This document shows, piece by piece, positions 36,784 to 45,805 of a stretch of 64,000 bases of DNA. The translations under genes were made by a program, and so were the position numbers. The DNA lies in contig NZ_JAGHRE010000006.1 of NCBI RefSeq assembly GCF_017743935.1, forward strand, positions 1-64,000. Reading direction: 5' to 3'. The notes under the pieces are model-generated. The model searched no databases. It was not told where the DNA came from and saw only the letters and a program-made list of their open reading frames with translations. Each line of letters begins with the position of its first letter. The stretch's first letter is position 1. Source of the stretch: Tropicibacter sp. R16_0 (GTDB taxonomy: Bacteria > Pseudomonadota > Alphaproteobacteria > Rhodobacterales > Rhodobacteraceae).

Positions 36784-37412
36784 TGCAGGTCGAGTGGTTG
36801 CAGCATTCGAGCACGTCGGATGAGGTGATCGTGGTCTTTGGCGGTTGGGCTTTGGGACCTTCGCCGTTTACGCATCTGCACGGGCCGCAGGACGTGCTGT
36901 TCGTTGAGGATTATCGCGACCTCTCTACCACCCTACCTGATTTGGGTGGCTATGCCCGCACCACGCTGATTGCATATTCCTTTGGTGTGGCCTCATACGC
37001 GCATTGGCAGGCCAGCAACCATGATCCGTTTGACGCCAAGATTGCCGTGAATGGCACGTTGACCCCGGTCAACCGGAAGACCGGAATCCCACCCGTGGCA
37101 ATGGAAAAAACCATCGAGACACTGTCGCCGCAAGCCTACCAGCTCTTCCTTGCCCGCTGTTTTGGCGCAAAGCAGGATCCAGCCGAGATCAACGTCGAAG
37201 CACGTAAGGCGGAACTGATGGCCATTGGCGAACGCGGGGACGCGCCGATGGTTGCGTTTGACCGTATCTGGATCTCGTCGGCAGACAAAATCATGCCCGC
37301 GGCCAATCAACTGCGAGGATGGCAGGCGCAATCGGATCGCATCACCCAGATCGACGCGCCGCATGTGCCACTTGCGCGCTGGTCCACCTGGCAAGAGGTC
37401 ATCGGCCTATGA
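36783..37412 (+). CDS. bioG: Pimeloyl-ACP methyl ester esterase, BioG type
   Basis: This 209-residue alpha/beta-hydrolase-like protein of the BioG family removes the methyl group from pimeloyl-ACP methyl ester and so ends the BioC-initiated route. VVFGGWALGPSPF and the nucleophile elbow AYSFGVASY are visible. It replaces BioH in many bacteria. It lies between bioA and bioC with a one-base overlap upstream and four bases downstream. Call rests on the family look and on position next to bioC. Confidence 0.87.
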   Translation: MQVEWLQHSSTSDEVIVVFGGWALGPSPFTHLHGPQDVLFVEDYRDLSTTLPDLGGYARTTLIAYSFGVASYAHWQASNHDPFDAKIAVNGTLTPVNRKTGIPPVAMEKTIETLSPQAYQLFLARCFGAKQDPAEINVEARKAELMAIGERGDAPMVAFDRIWISSADKIMPAANQLRGWQAQSDRITQIDAPHVPLARWSTWQEVIGL

Positions 37413-38173
37413 AATCCATTGTACTCGACCCCGATCAGCGCCGCGTCCGCCAAAGCTTTCGCCGGGGATTGGCCAGCTATCATGACAATGCCGAAGCACA
37501 GGCCCGTATCGCGCAAGAGCTGGTATCGGCTCTTGAAACCCACATCACAACGCCGGTCAAACGCACGTTCGAATTTGGCTGTGGCACGGGCCATCTGACC
37601 GAAGCGCTGCGTGGGCGAATTGTCATCGACTGGATGCTGGCCAACGATCTGGTACCCGAATGTGGCGATGCTGTGCGGGAAACTGTCGATGCCTTTGTTG
37701 CCGGTCCGATTGAAACGCTGTCCATTCCAACAGTTCTGGATCTGATCTGCTCGGCCTCGACAGTGCAATGGATCCCGGACCAAACCCAACTGCTGCAACG
37801 TCTCAGCGACCACCTGGCCCCTGGCGGCTTGTTGGCGCTCAGCGGTTTTGGGACAGGACAGTTTCGCGAATTGCAAGCTTTGGGCTCTTCCGCAGCCGCT
37901 CCTGGATATTGCAATGCCGAGGATTGGGCCGCCAAGGTGCCCGCCTCTCTGGACATCCTCCACCTCGCACAAGCGCCGATCGTCATGTGGTTTGACGGGG
38001 CCTTACCCCTGCTCAAGCACTTGCGCAAAACCGGGGTGAACGGGCAATCGCGGGAGCAATGGTCACGCGCAAAACTGACCGACTTTGAGCGCCGCTATGT
38101 CGAGCAATTCGGGCAAGACGGAAAACTACCCCTGACTTATGATCCTGTCTGGATGATCGCGCGAAAAGGTTAA
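37409..38173 (+). CDS. bioC: Malonyl-ACP O-methyltransferase
   Basis: This 254-residue SAM methyltransferase has the cofactor motif FEFGCGTGHLTEAL (about residues 51-64) and DLICSASTVQW as the post-motif. BioC methylates malonyl-ACP so that it can be extended to a disguised pimeloyl unit; with bioG it gives this organism a complete pimelate supply. The start at 37409 overlaps the bioG stop. Its TAA overlaps the TAA of the convergent GntR gene. Confidence 0.9.
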   Translation: MKSIVLDPDQRRVRQSFRRGLASYHDNAEAQARIAQELVSALETHITTPVKRTFEFGCGTGHLTEALRGRIVIDWMLANDLVPECGDAVRETVDAFVAGPIETLSIPTVLDLICSASTVQWIPDQTQLLQRLSDHLAPGGLLALSGFGTGQFRELQALGSSAAAPGYCNAEDWAAKVPASLDILHLAQAPIVMWFDGALPLLKHLRKTGVNGQSREQWSRAKLTDFERRYVEQFGQDGKLPLTYDPVWMIARKG

Positions 38174-38781
38174 CCCAAGCGCGACAAGTGACGACGCAGC
38201 ACTGCAACCGCGGTTTCCACGTCCCGCCTGTTGATCGCCGTCATGATCGCACGGTGATCGCGGTCCTCGCGCTGTGACCAGGCGCTGGAATACGTCGCCA
38301 ACAAGTGTCGCGCGCTGAGCATCTGCAGATCCGTAATCTCGGCTTTCAGACGCGGCATGGCGCAACCTGCTATGATTGCCATGTGAAAGCGCCGGTTCTG
38401 TGCCTCCCATGTGAACAGATCCTTCGCCTCGTCACAGGCAATGCGCGCCGCTTCGGCCTCTTGCCGCTGTTCCAGGGTCAGGTGCGCGACGGAATGGCCA
38501 AGCGCCAGAGGTTCGAGCGCCAGACGCATTTCTCGGATTTCGCGCATGTCCGCCGGATCAAAAGGCGCCACGCGCACCCCACGTCGGGATTGGCTGACTG
38601 CCAGTCCTCGTGCTTCCAATCGCAACAGAGCTTCGCGGACCGGAACATGGCTGGTTTCAAAGGTGCGCGCGATGTGGTCCTGGCGCAGCTTGGTGTCGGC
38701 CTGCAATTCTCCACGCACGATCTGATCGGTCAGCGACTGAACGATCTGGTCGGAAATGGTCTGCTTGATGGCCGATGTCAT
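38170..38781 (-). CDS. bioR: BioR-type GntR-family repressor of biotin genes
   Basis: This 203-residue GntR/FadR-type regulator has the winged helix (SHVPVREALLRLEARGLAV) and an FCD-type helical domain. BioR is the biotin repressor of many alphaproteobacteria and binds TTAT(A/C)(G/T)ATAA; one exact and one near-exact copy of this site lie before bioB, and this gene converges on bioC with the stop codons overlapping by two bases. The ATG at 38781 is preferred to a TTG 12 codons upstream. I see no BioR box in front of the gene itself, so it may not be autoregulated. Confidence 0.84.
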   Translation of the reverse strand: MTSAIKQTISDQIVQSLTDQIVRGELQADTKLRQDHIARTFETSHVPVREALLRLEARGLAVSQSRRGVRVAPFDPADMREIREMRLALEPLALGHSVAHLTLEQRQEAEAARIACDEAKDLFTWEAQNRRFHMAIIAGCAMPRLKAEITDLQMLSARHLLATYSSAWSQREDRDHRAIMTAINRRDVETAVAVLRRHLSRLG

Positions 38782-38873
38782 GTCGATACTGATAGAAACC
38801 GGGGGCCCAAAGGGCAAGCCGCTTTGGCCACTTTCGGGCTGTGACGTCAGGGGGTTGCCGCTCTGAATGGTGC

Positions 38874-39944
38874 CTAAAGCTGCGCCGCCCAGAACCGATA
38901 TCGATCCTGACCTGTGACTTCACGCACAAGATCAAGATCCGCAAAAATGTTGAGGTTCCGTCGCGCCGAGGGCCGCGAACACCCCGTATCCTCGGACACC
39001 ATTTCGACGGAGGCGATCGGGTATTTCATCATTGTTTCGATCAACGCAGCCGGCGTGCGCCCGGACAGATGGCTGGTCACCCGCTCGGCCCGGGCGCGCC
39101 AATCTGCCAGACGCTCCAGTTCCATATTCGCATTCAAGGCCCCCTGCCGAATGGCGGTGAAAAAGACCTCCAGCCGCGCCTCGGCTCCGCCCGCGTTTTC
39201 AGTCAAACCGTGGCGGTCAAACCGGTGGCTGTCCGCGAGCGGCAAAAAGGTGGCGGCATCGTCCAACCCTTCGCGGCCCAGAATGACGGCTGCGATTGTC
39301 GGCTCGAGCAGTTCGTCCCAAGGGGTGATGTCGCGGGAGCGCCATTGGGCAAAGGCAAAGGCTGCACGTGTCAGTGGATGCGCCGCGTGAAGCGAGGCCA
39401 CTGCGTCAGACCAATCCTGTCCTATCGCCTCAAGCTCGAACCCGGTTGGGCGCCCGTCTCCGGGCAGGTCTTGCGCGTCTGCCTGATGGGCGCGGCCCAG
39501 AAAGTGATGAACACCGTCCGAAGGACCCCCACCCTGTACCGGACGCGCCATAAGCCGACGCATCGCCCAACTGGCCCGGGACAGATCACGGGCCGTGTCA
39601 CCCGTGGCAATCCGCAGCGCCTGATAGAGCGCGATGCGCTCCGGCCCCAACCAAACGCCTTCGCTTCGCAGAACCGATGAAACCGTTGCAAGCGCAAGCC
39701 GTTCCTTCACCTGTCCAGGAAAATGTCGCAACCGCTCGGCAAATCGTTCAACGGCCTGAGCCGTCGACAACAGCGCACGGTATTGCACACGTTCAGCCTC
39801 AAGCCAGACGGTCGGATCAAGGCTCATCTGTCTGGGGGCCAAGGGCCAGGGGGTATCGGCTGCATCGCCTTCGTCTAGCGGCCCGGGCAGGAACCACAGA
39901 TCCTCATCCGAGGGATCTTCGTCTGGATCGTAAGGTGATTGCAA
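38874..39944 (-). CDS. RHE_PE00001-like protein with DUF1612 and HTH
   Basis: This 356-residue protein resembles the RHE_PE00001/DUF1612 family found in rhizobia and roseobacters: an acidic N-terminus (about 1-35), a central helical region and a C-terminal winged-helix-like segment (SEDTGCSRPSARRNLNIFAD). Members have no established function and are thought to bind DNA. It stands alone between bioR and ilvD on the minus strand, so context gives little help. The family label is from memory. Confidence 0.65.
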   Translation of the reverse strand: MQSPYDPDEDPSDEDLWFLPGPLDEGDAADTPWPLAPRQMSLDPTVWLEAERVQYRALLSTAQAVERFAERLRHFPGQVKERLALATVSSVLRSEGVWLGPERIALYQALRIATGDTARDLSRASWAMRRLMARPVQGGGPSDGVHHFLGRAHQADAQDLPGDGRPTGFELEAIGQDWSDAVASLHAAHPLTRAAFAFAQWRSRDITPWDELLEPTIAAVILGREGLDDAATFLPLADSHRFDRHGLTENAGGAEARLEVFFTAIRQGALNANMELERLADWRARAERVTSHLSGRTPAALIETMMKYPIASVEMVSEDTGCSRPSARRNLNIFADLDLVREVTGQDRYRFWAAQL

Positions 39945-40000
39945 AAGGTTCGATCCCTCAAGGTCAGCGTATCACAGCGGTCCCTCAGTGGTACCAAATG

Positions 40001-40028
40001 AAAACGGCCCCGCCAATTGGCAGGGCCG
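40001..40028 (-). terminator. Terminator after ilvD
   Basis: Read on the minus strand, CGGCCCTGCC, loop AATT, GGCGGGGCCG makes a ten-pair stem with one mismatch followed by TTTT, 22 bases past the ilvD stop. It is a standard intrinsic terminator. Confidence 0.88.
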
Positions 40029-40049
40029 CGACACGCAAATGGTGCAACC

Positions 40050-41885
40050 TTACTTCAACCGGCGCACAGCACCCTTGGCCGCGCTGGTGGTCAGGGCAGC
40101 ATACGCCTTGAGCGCGGTGGACACGGCGCGCTGACGCGGCTCGGCCGGCCCCCAGGGCAGCGGCCCCATGGCTTCTCGGCGTTGCTCGAGCACCTCATCG
40201 GACACGGCCAGGTTGATGGTCCGGTTCGGAATGTCGATTTCGATCAGATCGCCGGTTTCCACCAGACCAATTGCACCACCTTCAGCCGCTTCGGGGCTGG
40301 CATGGCCAATCGACAAACCGGATGTACCGCCCGAGAAGCGACCATCGGTCAACAGGGCGCATTTCTTGCCCAAGCCTTTGGATTTCAGGTACGAGGTCGG
40401 ATAAAGCATTTCCTGCATGCCGGGGCCACCTTGCGGGCCTTCATAGCGGATGATCACCACCTCTCCTGCCTGAACCTTGCGGGTCAGGATGCCTTCGACG
40501 GCTGCGTCCTGACTTTCGAACACACGTGCAGGGCCCGAGAACTTGAGAATGCTCTCATCGACCCCGGCCGTTTTCACGATGCAACCTTCCAGCGCGATGT
40601 TGCCGAACAGAACCGCCAGACCGCCGTCTTTCGAAAACGCAGCATCGACCGAACGGATCACGCCGCCTTCGCGGTCGGTGTCCAGTTCCTTGAACCGGTT
40701 CGACTGGCTGAACGCCTGTGTGGTGCGTACACCACCCGGCGCGGCCTTGAACAGCTCTTCGGCCTCAGGGTTATTGGCGACCTTGATGTCCCATTTGGCA
40801 ATGGCTTCGCCCATCGACGCGGTATGCACGGTTGGCACGTCGTCGTTGATCAACCCACCGCGGTGCAGTTCACCCAGGATCGAGAAGATCCCGCCGGCGC
40901 GGTGCACGTCTTCCATGTGGACGTTGTGGATGTTGGGCGCAACTTTGCACAGGCACGGCACCTTGCGGCTGAGCCGGTCGATGTCGTCCATGGTGAAATC
41001 GACCTCACCCTCTTGGGCGATGGCCAGCAGGTGCAGAACCGTATTGGTCGACCCGCCCATGGCGATGTCCAGGCTCATGGCGTTTTCAAAGGCCGCAAAT
41101 GATGCAACCTCACGCGGGAGCAGCCCGGCCTCATCGCCCTCGTAGTGACGCTTGGTGATGTCGACGATCTTGCGGCCAGCCTCGAGGAACAAGTTCTTCC
41201 GGTCCGAGTGTGTGGCCAAGGTTGACCCATTGCCGGGCAACGCCAAACCCAGAGCTTCGGCGAGACAGTTCATCGAGTTCGCCGTGAACATCCCCGAGCA
41301 CGAGCCGCAAGTCGGGCATGCGTTTTCTTCGATATGCTTCACCTGTTCGTCGGTGAAGTTTTCGTCCGCCGCCGCGACCATTGCATCAACAAGGTCCACC
41401 TTGTTCATGTCCAGATCAGCGATGTCGATCTTGCCGGCCTCCATCGGGCCACCCGAGACAAAGATGACCGGGATGTTCAGGCGCATGGCGGCCATCAGCA
41501 TGCCGGGCGTGATCTTGTCGCAGTTCGAGATACAGACCATCGCATCCGCACAATGGGCGTTGACCATGTATTCAACCGAGTCCGCAATCAGTTCGCGCGA
41601 GGGCAGCGAATAGAGCATCCCGTCGTGGCCCATGGCGATGCCGTCATCAACCGCGATGGTGTTGAACTCTTTGGCGATACCGCCAGCGGATTCGATCTCG
41701 CGCGCAACCATCTGGCCCAGGTCCTTGAGATGGACGTGGCCGGGCACGAACTGGGTGAACGAGTTCACCACAGCAATGATCGGTTTTCCAAAATCCCCTT
41801 CGCCGACGCCTGTTGCACGCCACAGGCTGCGCGCGCCTGCCATGTTGCGGCCGTGGGTAGATCTACGAGAGCGGTATTGCGGCAC
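40050..41885 (-). CDS. ilvD: Dihydroxy-acid dehydratase
   Basis: This 611-residue Fe-S dehydratase makes the 2-oxo acids of valine and isoleucine. The cluster cysteines lie in [11 protein letters not shown] and [11 protein letters not shown], and the C-terminal [12 protein letters not shown]-type segment appears as [12 protein letters not shown]. Length is normal for the family. It is monocistronic, with its own terminator, and starts about 226 bases from the end of the RraA-like gene. It appears to be the housekeeping copy rather than part of the catabolic operon next to it; sugar-acid dehydratases are related but usually differ around the LTDGRFSGG region. Confidence 0.92.
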   Translation of the reverse strand: MPQYRSRRSTHGRNMAGARSLWRATGVGEGDFGKPIIAVVNSFTQFVPGHVHLKDLGQMVAREIESAGGIAKEFNTIAVDDGIAMGHDGMLYSLPSRELIADSVEYMVNAHCADAMVCISNCDKITPGMLMAAMRLNIPVIFVSGGPMEAGKIDIADLDMNKVDLVDAMVAAADENFTDEQVKHIEENACPTCGSCSGMFTANSMNCLAEALGLALPGNGSTLATHSDRKNLFLEAGRKIVDITKRHYEGDEAGLLPREVASFAAFENAMSLDIAMGGSTNTVLHLLAIAQEGEVDFTMDDIDRLSRKVPCLCKVAPNIHNVHMEDVHRAGGIFSILGELHRGGLINDDVPTVHTASMGEAIAKWDIKVANNPEAEELFKAAPGGVRTTQAFSQSNRFKELDTDREGGVIRSVDAAFSKDGGLAVLFGNIALEGCIVKTAGVDESILKFSGPARVFESQDAAVEGILTRKVQAGEVVIIRYEGPQGGPGMQEMLYPTSYLKSKGLGKKCALLTDGRFSGGTSGLSIGHASPEAAEGGAIGLVETGDLIEIDIPNRTINLAVSDEVLEQRREAMGPLPWGPAEPRQRAVSTALKAYAALTTSAAKGAVRRLK

Positions 41886-42111
41886 AGCTAGAGCCCCTCT
41901 TTCAGAATTATGTCCGAAGAACCCTTAAAGACCCCAAAGCCCCGTTCCAAGCCATAACCAACGGATTCCCGCTTTGGTTTGGAAGATTCTTGCTGCCTGA
42001 CCCAACCCCTTAATGTTTCTGCCACTCATCGGAATTGTCCGGCAGAACTCAACCCGCGATCCACGGTTGGTTTGCATTGCGCTCGACAGTCTGTGCGCTG
42101 GAAAACCACAG

Positions 42112-42807
42112 TTACGTGCGCGATTTCTCAAACGATGTCCATGCTTGTTCAAAGGCATCAAAATCGAACCCATCGGCACGGGCCGGATCCAGGATCAGCT
42201 TTTCGGTTTCAAGCAACCTGAAGATCGCTTGCTCAAGGTCGCCCAGCACCTCGGACGGAATCACTAGAGCACCGTGTCGGTCGGCATGAACCAGATCTCC
42301 GTCTTGTATGCGCAGACCGAAGATCGTCACCGGTGTGCCAATCTCTTTCACGTGGACGAAACCATGGCTTGGTCCGACAGAGCCCGCCACAACGGGAAAC
42401 CCATCCGGCAGATCGCCGAGGTCCCGCATCACGCCATTTGTCAACGCGCCGCTGATGCCAAAGCCCTTGTGCACCGTCGTATTGATTTCGCCCCAATACG
42501 CGCCGATGCAGTCGGGAAAATCCACATCCTCGACCACGGTCACGGCCGGGCCGGTTCCGGTGGCCATGTGCCGATAGTAATCCATGCGGCGTGCACGGAT
42601 CACATCAGGCGCCTCACTTGGCGGGTTCACGGCGGCGATCTTTGCTGTACGGGCGTAACCCACCATCGCACCAGCACCGGGATCAGAACACAGCATTGTG
42701 CCACGTGTAAAATCGTTGAAACCACGTTTGCCCTGGGCCACTTCGATGGCGTTGCAAACGGTTGGAGTGTCGACTTTACGCAGCAGGTCCAACAGGGATT
42801 GGTTCAT
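42112..42807 (-). CDS. RraA-like (HMG/CHA aldolase fold) protein, last gene of the 14-gene operon
   Basis: This 231-residue protein has the RraA-family GVMRD motif and a later HADRHGALVIP, which together bind the metal and 2-oxo acid in 4-hydroxy-4-methyl-2-oxoglutarate aldolases and oxaloacetate decarboxylases. In a catabolic operon such a protein usually splits a 2-oxo acid at the end of the pathway, so it may release pyruvate or a C1/C2 unit. It overlaps the alpha/beta hydrolase gene by ATGA, and no strong terminator was found after it. Confidence 0.85.
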   Translation of the reverse strand: MNQSLLDLLRKVDTPTVCNAIEVAQGKRGFNDFTRGTMLCSDPGAGAMVGYARTAKIAAVNPPSEAPDVIRARRMDYYRHMATGTGPAVTVVEDVDFPDCIGAYWGEINTTVHKGFGISGALTNGVMRDLGDLPDGFPVVAGSVGPSHGFVHVKEIGTPVTIFGLRIQDGDLVHADRHGALVIPSEVLGDLEQAIFRLLETEKLILDPARADGFDFDAFEQAWTSFEKSRT

Positions 42808-43499
42808 ATCATCTCCAGCCAGCGGGTCAGGGCCGCCGTGGTTTGTTGTGGTTGTTCCAGGGTCGGCAGGTGGCCAGCCTGTTCAATGATCTCCAACCGG
42901 CTCTGCGGCATAAGATCATGCATCAGTTCGTGCCTTGAAACCGGGCACAGGACATCGTCGCGCCCACAAAGAACCAGCGCGGCGCCGTTGAAGTCGCGCA
43001 GTGTATTGCTCTGGTCCGGGCGATCACGCAGGGCTTTGGACTGATTGGTGAAAACACCCGGTCCCAGGTCCATCGCCATTTCCATGCAAAGGTCCAGAAT
43101 GGCGGCGCGGCGTGGGCCATCCGTCAGATAGTTCGGCTTCATCTCTTCGGCCATAACTTTGCGCAGGTCGCCGCGCTGAACGGCATCAATCTGCGGGCCG
43201 CGTTTTGACCTGATCTCCTCCACCTCGGCGAGTGGGTTTGTATCCATCAAGGCCAGACCCATCACACGGGTCGGAGCTTGACGCAGGATTTCCATTGCCA
43301 CGATTCCGCCCATTGAGAGCCCCGCCAGGGCAAAGCGAGACGGGGCACAAGCCAACACCTTTGCGGCCAGTGCCTGCATCGTGTCATGTCCGCCGATCGG
43401 AACGGACAGGATGGGATACTTGCCAGACAAAGCGGCAATTTGCGGGGCAAACAGCCGCGCATCGCACATCATACCGGGCAGAAGAACTAGTGGCGTCAT
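42804..43499 (-). CDS. Alpha/beta hydrolase
   Basis: This 231-residue hydrolase has the nucleophile elbow GLSMGG (about residues 81-86), an oxyanion segment LLPGMMCD near the N-terminus and a late His in EQAGHLPTLE, so the Ser-His pair is intact, with Asp probable in CGRDDVLCP. It starts inside the stop of the MetE-like gene and ends inside the start of the RraA-like gene (both ATGA). Ester or lactone cleavage in the pathway of this operon is inferred. Confidence 0.86.
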   Translation of the reverse strand: MTPLVLLPGMMCDARLFAPQIAALSGKYPILSVPIGGHDTMQALAAKVLACAPSRFALAGLSMGGIVAMEILRQAPTRVMGLALMDTNPLAEVEEIRSKRGPQIDAVQRGDLRKVMAEEMKPNYLTDGPRRAAILDLCMEMAMDLGPGVFTNQSKALRDRPDQSNTLRDFNGAALVLCGRDDVLCPVSRHELMHDLMPQSRLEIIEQAGHLPTLEQPQQTTAALTRWLEMI

Positions 43500-44620
43500 C
43501 TGACCAAGGCGGCCCCTTCGGCAAGCGCCCCCAACTTGGCATAGGCGATATCCGGGTCCACCGCGCCAAAGCCTGCAAATGTGCCAAAACCACAATCAGA
43601 TCCAGCAATCACACGATCGGCACCAACGATACTTGCAAACCGTTCCGTACGCTGCGCGATCAATTCAGGATGCTCGACAAAATTGGTCGTGGTGTCGACC
43701 ACGCCGGGCACCAGAACCTTGTCATCTGGAATTTCCGCCTTGCGATCATGGAACACTGTCCATTCGTGCGCGTGTCGTGGGTTCGAGGTTTCGAACAGCA
43801 CATAACGGGATTTGGTCGACATCAATGTCCCAAACACCTTGTCCATGCCAATGTCGCAGCAATGCGGCCCCTCGTAGTTGCCCCAGCAAATGTGAACGCG
43901 CACCTTGTCTGACGGGACGTTTTGCAGCGCGTGGTTCAATGCCTCAACATGCATGTCCGCGATTTTCACGAACTCGTCGTCGGACAGATCTGTGAACAGC
44001 ATATGGCGCGACAGGGCGAGATCGGGGCAATCCAGCTGCAGATCCAGACCCGCCGAAACGATCGTTTCGTATTCTTCTTTCATCGCATCCGCGAGAGCGG
44101 CCAGATAGGCCTCGCGCGTTGGGTAGAAGTCATTTTGCAGAAACAGGGAAATCACCCCGGGGCTTGCCGCATTCATAAACCCGCGTTCAACCCCATGTTC
44201 GACCATCGCGGCCTTGAGGTTGTCGATGTCCTTCTGCAGCTCGCCCTGCCCTTTCGAGCGCACCTCGCCCACGCACATGGGTCGTGCATATTGCGGAGTT
44301 CCGCCGTCATCTGCCAAGCGTTTCAGAAAGCCAGGAAACATCTTGAGGTCCGCAGGCGCATTGCGTGGGCTGTCGCCGTCAAAGCCGGTATAGCGGTCCT
44401 TGACGTAGGTCGCATATGAGATCTTGGACGTTTCGCCGTCTGATACGATGTCTACTCCGGCCTTGGCCTGCTTGCGAACGGTCTCGGACACGGCTGCGGT
44501 CATAGAGGTATCAAATGCGGCTTGATCGAAGGGTTCCCCTCGCTCGCGCGCAAAGATGAAATCAACGACTTCCTGACTGCGTGGCAGGCTTCCTACATGG
44601 GTGGTTGCAATGCGGGTCAT
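43496..44620 (-). CDS. Short cobalamin-independent methionine synthase-like protein (MetE C-domain)
   Basis: This 374-residue protein covers only the catalytic half of MetE. The zinc ligands are visible as HICWGNYEGPHC and GSDCGFGT. Full MetE is about 750 residues with two related halves, so this belongs to the short MetE-like group, which includes folate-independent methionine synthases and enzymes such as epoxyalkane:CoM transferase that activate a thiol at zinc. The start at 44620 follows AAGGGAG. Sitting in a substrate-import operon, it more likely transfers or removes a methyl or thiol group of the substrate than makes methionine. Confidence 0.85.
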   Translation of the reverse strand: MTRIATTHVGSLPRSQEVVDFIFARERGEPFDQAAFDTSMTAAVSETVRKQAKAGVDIVSDGETSKISYATYVKDRYTGFDGDSPRNAPADLKMFPGFLKRLADDGGTPQYARPMCVGEVRSKGQGELQKDIDNLKAAMVEHGVERGFMNAASPGVISLFLQNDFYPTREAYLAALADAMKEEYETIVSAGLDLQLDCPDLALSRHMLFTDLSDDEFVKIADMHVEALNHALQNVPSDKVRVHICWGNYEGPHCCDIGMDKVFGTLMSTKSRYVLFETSNPRHAHEWTVFHDRKAEIPDDKVLVPGVVDTTTNFVEHPELIAQRTERFASIVGADRVIAGSDCGFGTFAGFGAVDPDIAYAKLGALAEGAALVR

Positions 44621-44691
44621 ATCATCATCTCCCTTCAAGTCTTGTTCCCCTACCGGACAAGAGGCCCGGTAGGGCGCATGCAATGTCGGCG

Positions 44692-45654
44692 TTACGCCCC
44701 CGTCCAGGTCGCGCCCGCCGGATCGTCGGTTGCGGTGATCCGATAGAGGCCAGCTTCGCCAGTCATCGAAGGCGCGGCACTATAGCTCTCGCCTGTCAAA
44801 ACCAGCGCGGTATCGCCGTTGGACAGGGTCACCTCAACCTCGTTGATCGTGATGCGCCAATGGCCGCTGGCAGGCATCAGAACCACAGGTTTGTCCGCCT
44901 TGACCTGGTCATCCACAGCTGAGCCTCGCGTGAGGAAATCAACCTCGAAACCGGGCTTGTCCTTGATCAAACCGTTTTCCCCGATCACAACGGCGGGTTC
45001 GTCCGCCGACAGTGCCATCAGGTCCCAGTAGCGGGCGACATATTTGCCGATCACCGCATCAACGGGAACCTCGGGGTAGGCTTTCAACTCGTCCTCGGTG
45101 AGCAATGGCATGGGTTGCACATTATGCGGCAACTCCTGCCCCTTTTTACTGTCGTACAGCACACCGTTGTTGCCCAGAACCAGGCCATGCGCCTGCGCAT
45201 CCTGAATGACCTGCGGGGCCCAGGTCACGCCGCCACCTGCGTCATCGCCACCCAGCATCGACATGATCATACCATAGTCCTGGCCGACATTTTCAAACCC
45301 GCGAAAGATGCCGGTCGGGATGTTGAAGATGTCACCCTCCTCGGCGATGAACTCTCCTGCGGTGCCATGCAGCCCCCAGAAGAACCGCCAGCGGCCTTTG
45401 GCGACAAAGAACACCTCGGCTGTGGTGTGGCTGTGCAGCGAGTTGCGGCATTTCGGTGGTTGCCCTGCCGCACCAATGTTGAACCCGATCTTGTCGGTGA
45501 TGTGGACGTGCTGATCGGGGCTTTCACTGACGCCGCCACCGATGATGGTAAAGTTCTCTTTCTGGTCCGAGCCCGGTGTATGGGCGTCGATGAACGCGGT
45601 TTTACAAGGTTTCAAATCGCCATAGCGGACGATGCGGCTTTCGATTGTGCTCAT
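44692..45654 (-). CDS. Two-domain cupin protein
   Basis: This 320-residue protein has a metal-type cupin motif (HSHTTAEVFFVAKGRW, about residues 73-88) in its first barrel and a second, more degenerate barrel (about 210-310) lacking the His pair. It could be a dioxygenase, isomerase or lyase; DMSP-lyase cupins have a different spacing of the same residues, so I do not make that call. A strong ribosome site (AAAAGGAG) precedes it. It lies 71 bases upstream of the MetE-like gene in the operon and just after an intercistronic hairpin. Confidence 0.8.
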   Translation of the reverse strand: MSTIESRIVRYGDLKPCKTAFIDAHTPGSDQKENFTIIGGGVSESPDQHVHITDKIGFNIGAAGQPPKCRNSLHSHTTAEVFFVAKGRWRFFWGLHGTAGEFIAEEGDIFNIPTGIFRGFENVGQDYGMIMSMLGGDDAGGGVTWAPQVIQDAQAHGLVLGNNGVLYDSKKGQELPHNVQPMPLLTEDELKAYPEVPVDAVIGKYVARYWDLMALSADEPAVVIGENGLIKDKPGFEVDFLTRGSAVDDQVKADKPVVLMPASGHWRITINEVEVTLSNGDTALVLTGESYSAAPSMTGEAGLYRITATDDPAGATWTGA

Positions 45655-45669
45655 ATCTTTTCTCCTTTT

Positions 45670-45699
45670 GATTTGGGTTTGATCAGATCAAACCAAATC
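45670..45699 (-). other. Long palindrome between the third SnoaL-like gene and the cupin gene
   Basis: GATTTGGGTTTGATC and GATCAAACCAAATC are inverted repeats of 15 and 14 bases with a single bulged G and almost no loop. No T run follows. It may set different mRNA stability on the two sides, or be a protein site. Confidence 0.5.
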
Positions 45700-45805
45700 T
45701 CCCGGCGGGCGATTGTTCAGCCGTCGGGCGCGCAGGCTGGCGCGGTGCGCGTGGTACCGCCGCACCGCCTGCCCGGCATCCAGATTTGAGATACGGAGAG
45801 ACACG

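Noticed and set aside
40017-41102. A 361-codon open frame on the plus strand
   Set aside because: It is antisense to ilvD, whose Fe-S cysteine motifs are intact.
40050-41885. ilvD as the sugar-acid dehydratase of the neighbouring catabolic operon
   Set aside because: It has its own terminator, is separated by 226 bases and has the standard IlvD cluster and length.
44692-45654. DMSP-lyase cupin
   Set aside because: The metal motif is HxHxxxE with different spacing and context, and there are no other DMSP genes around it.
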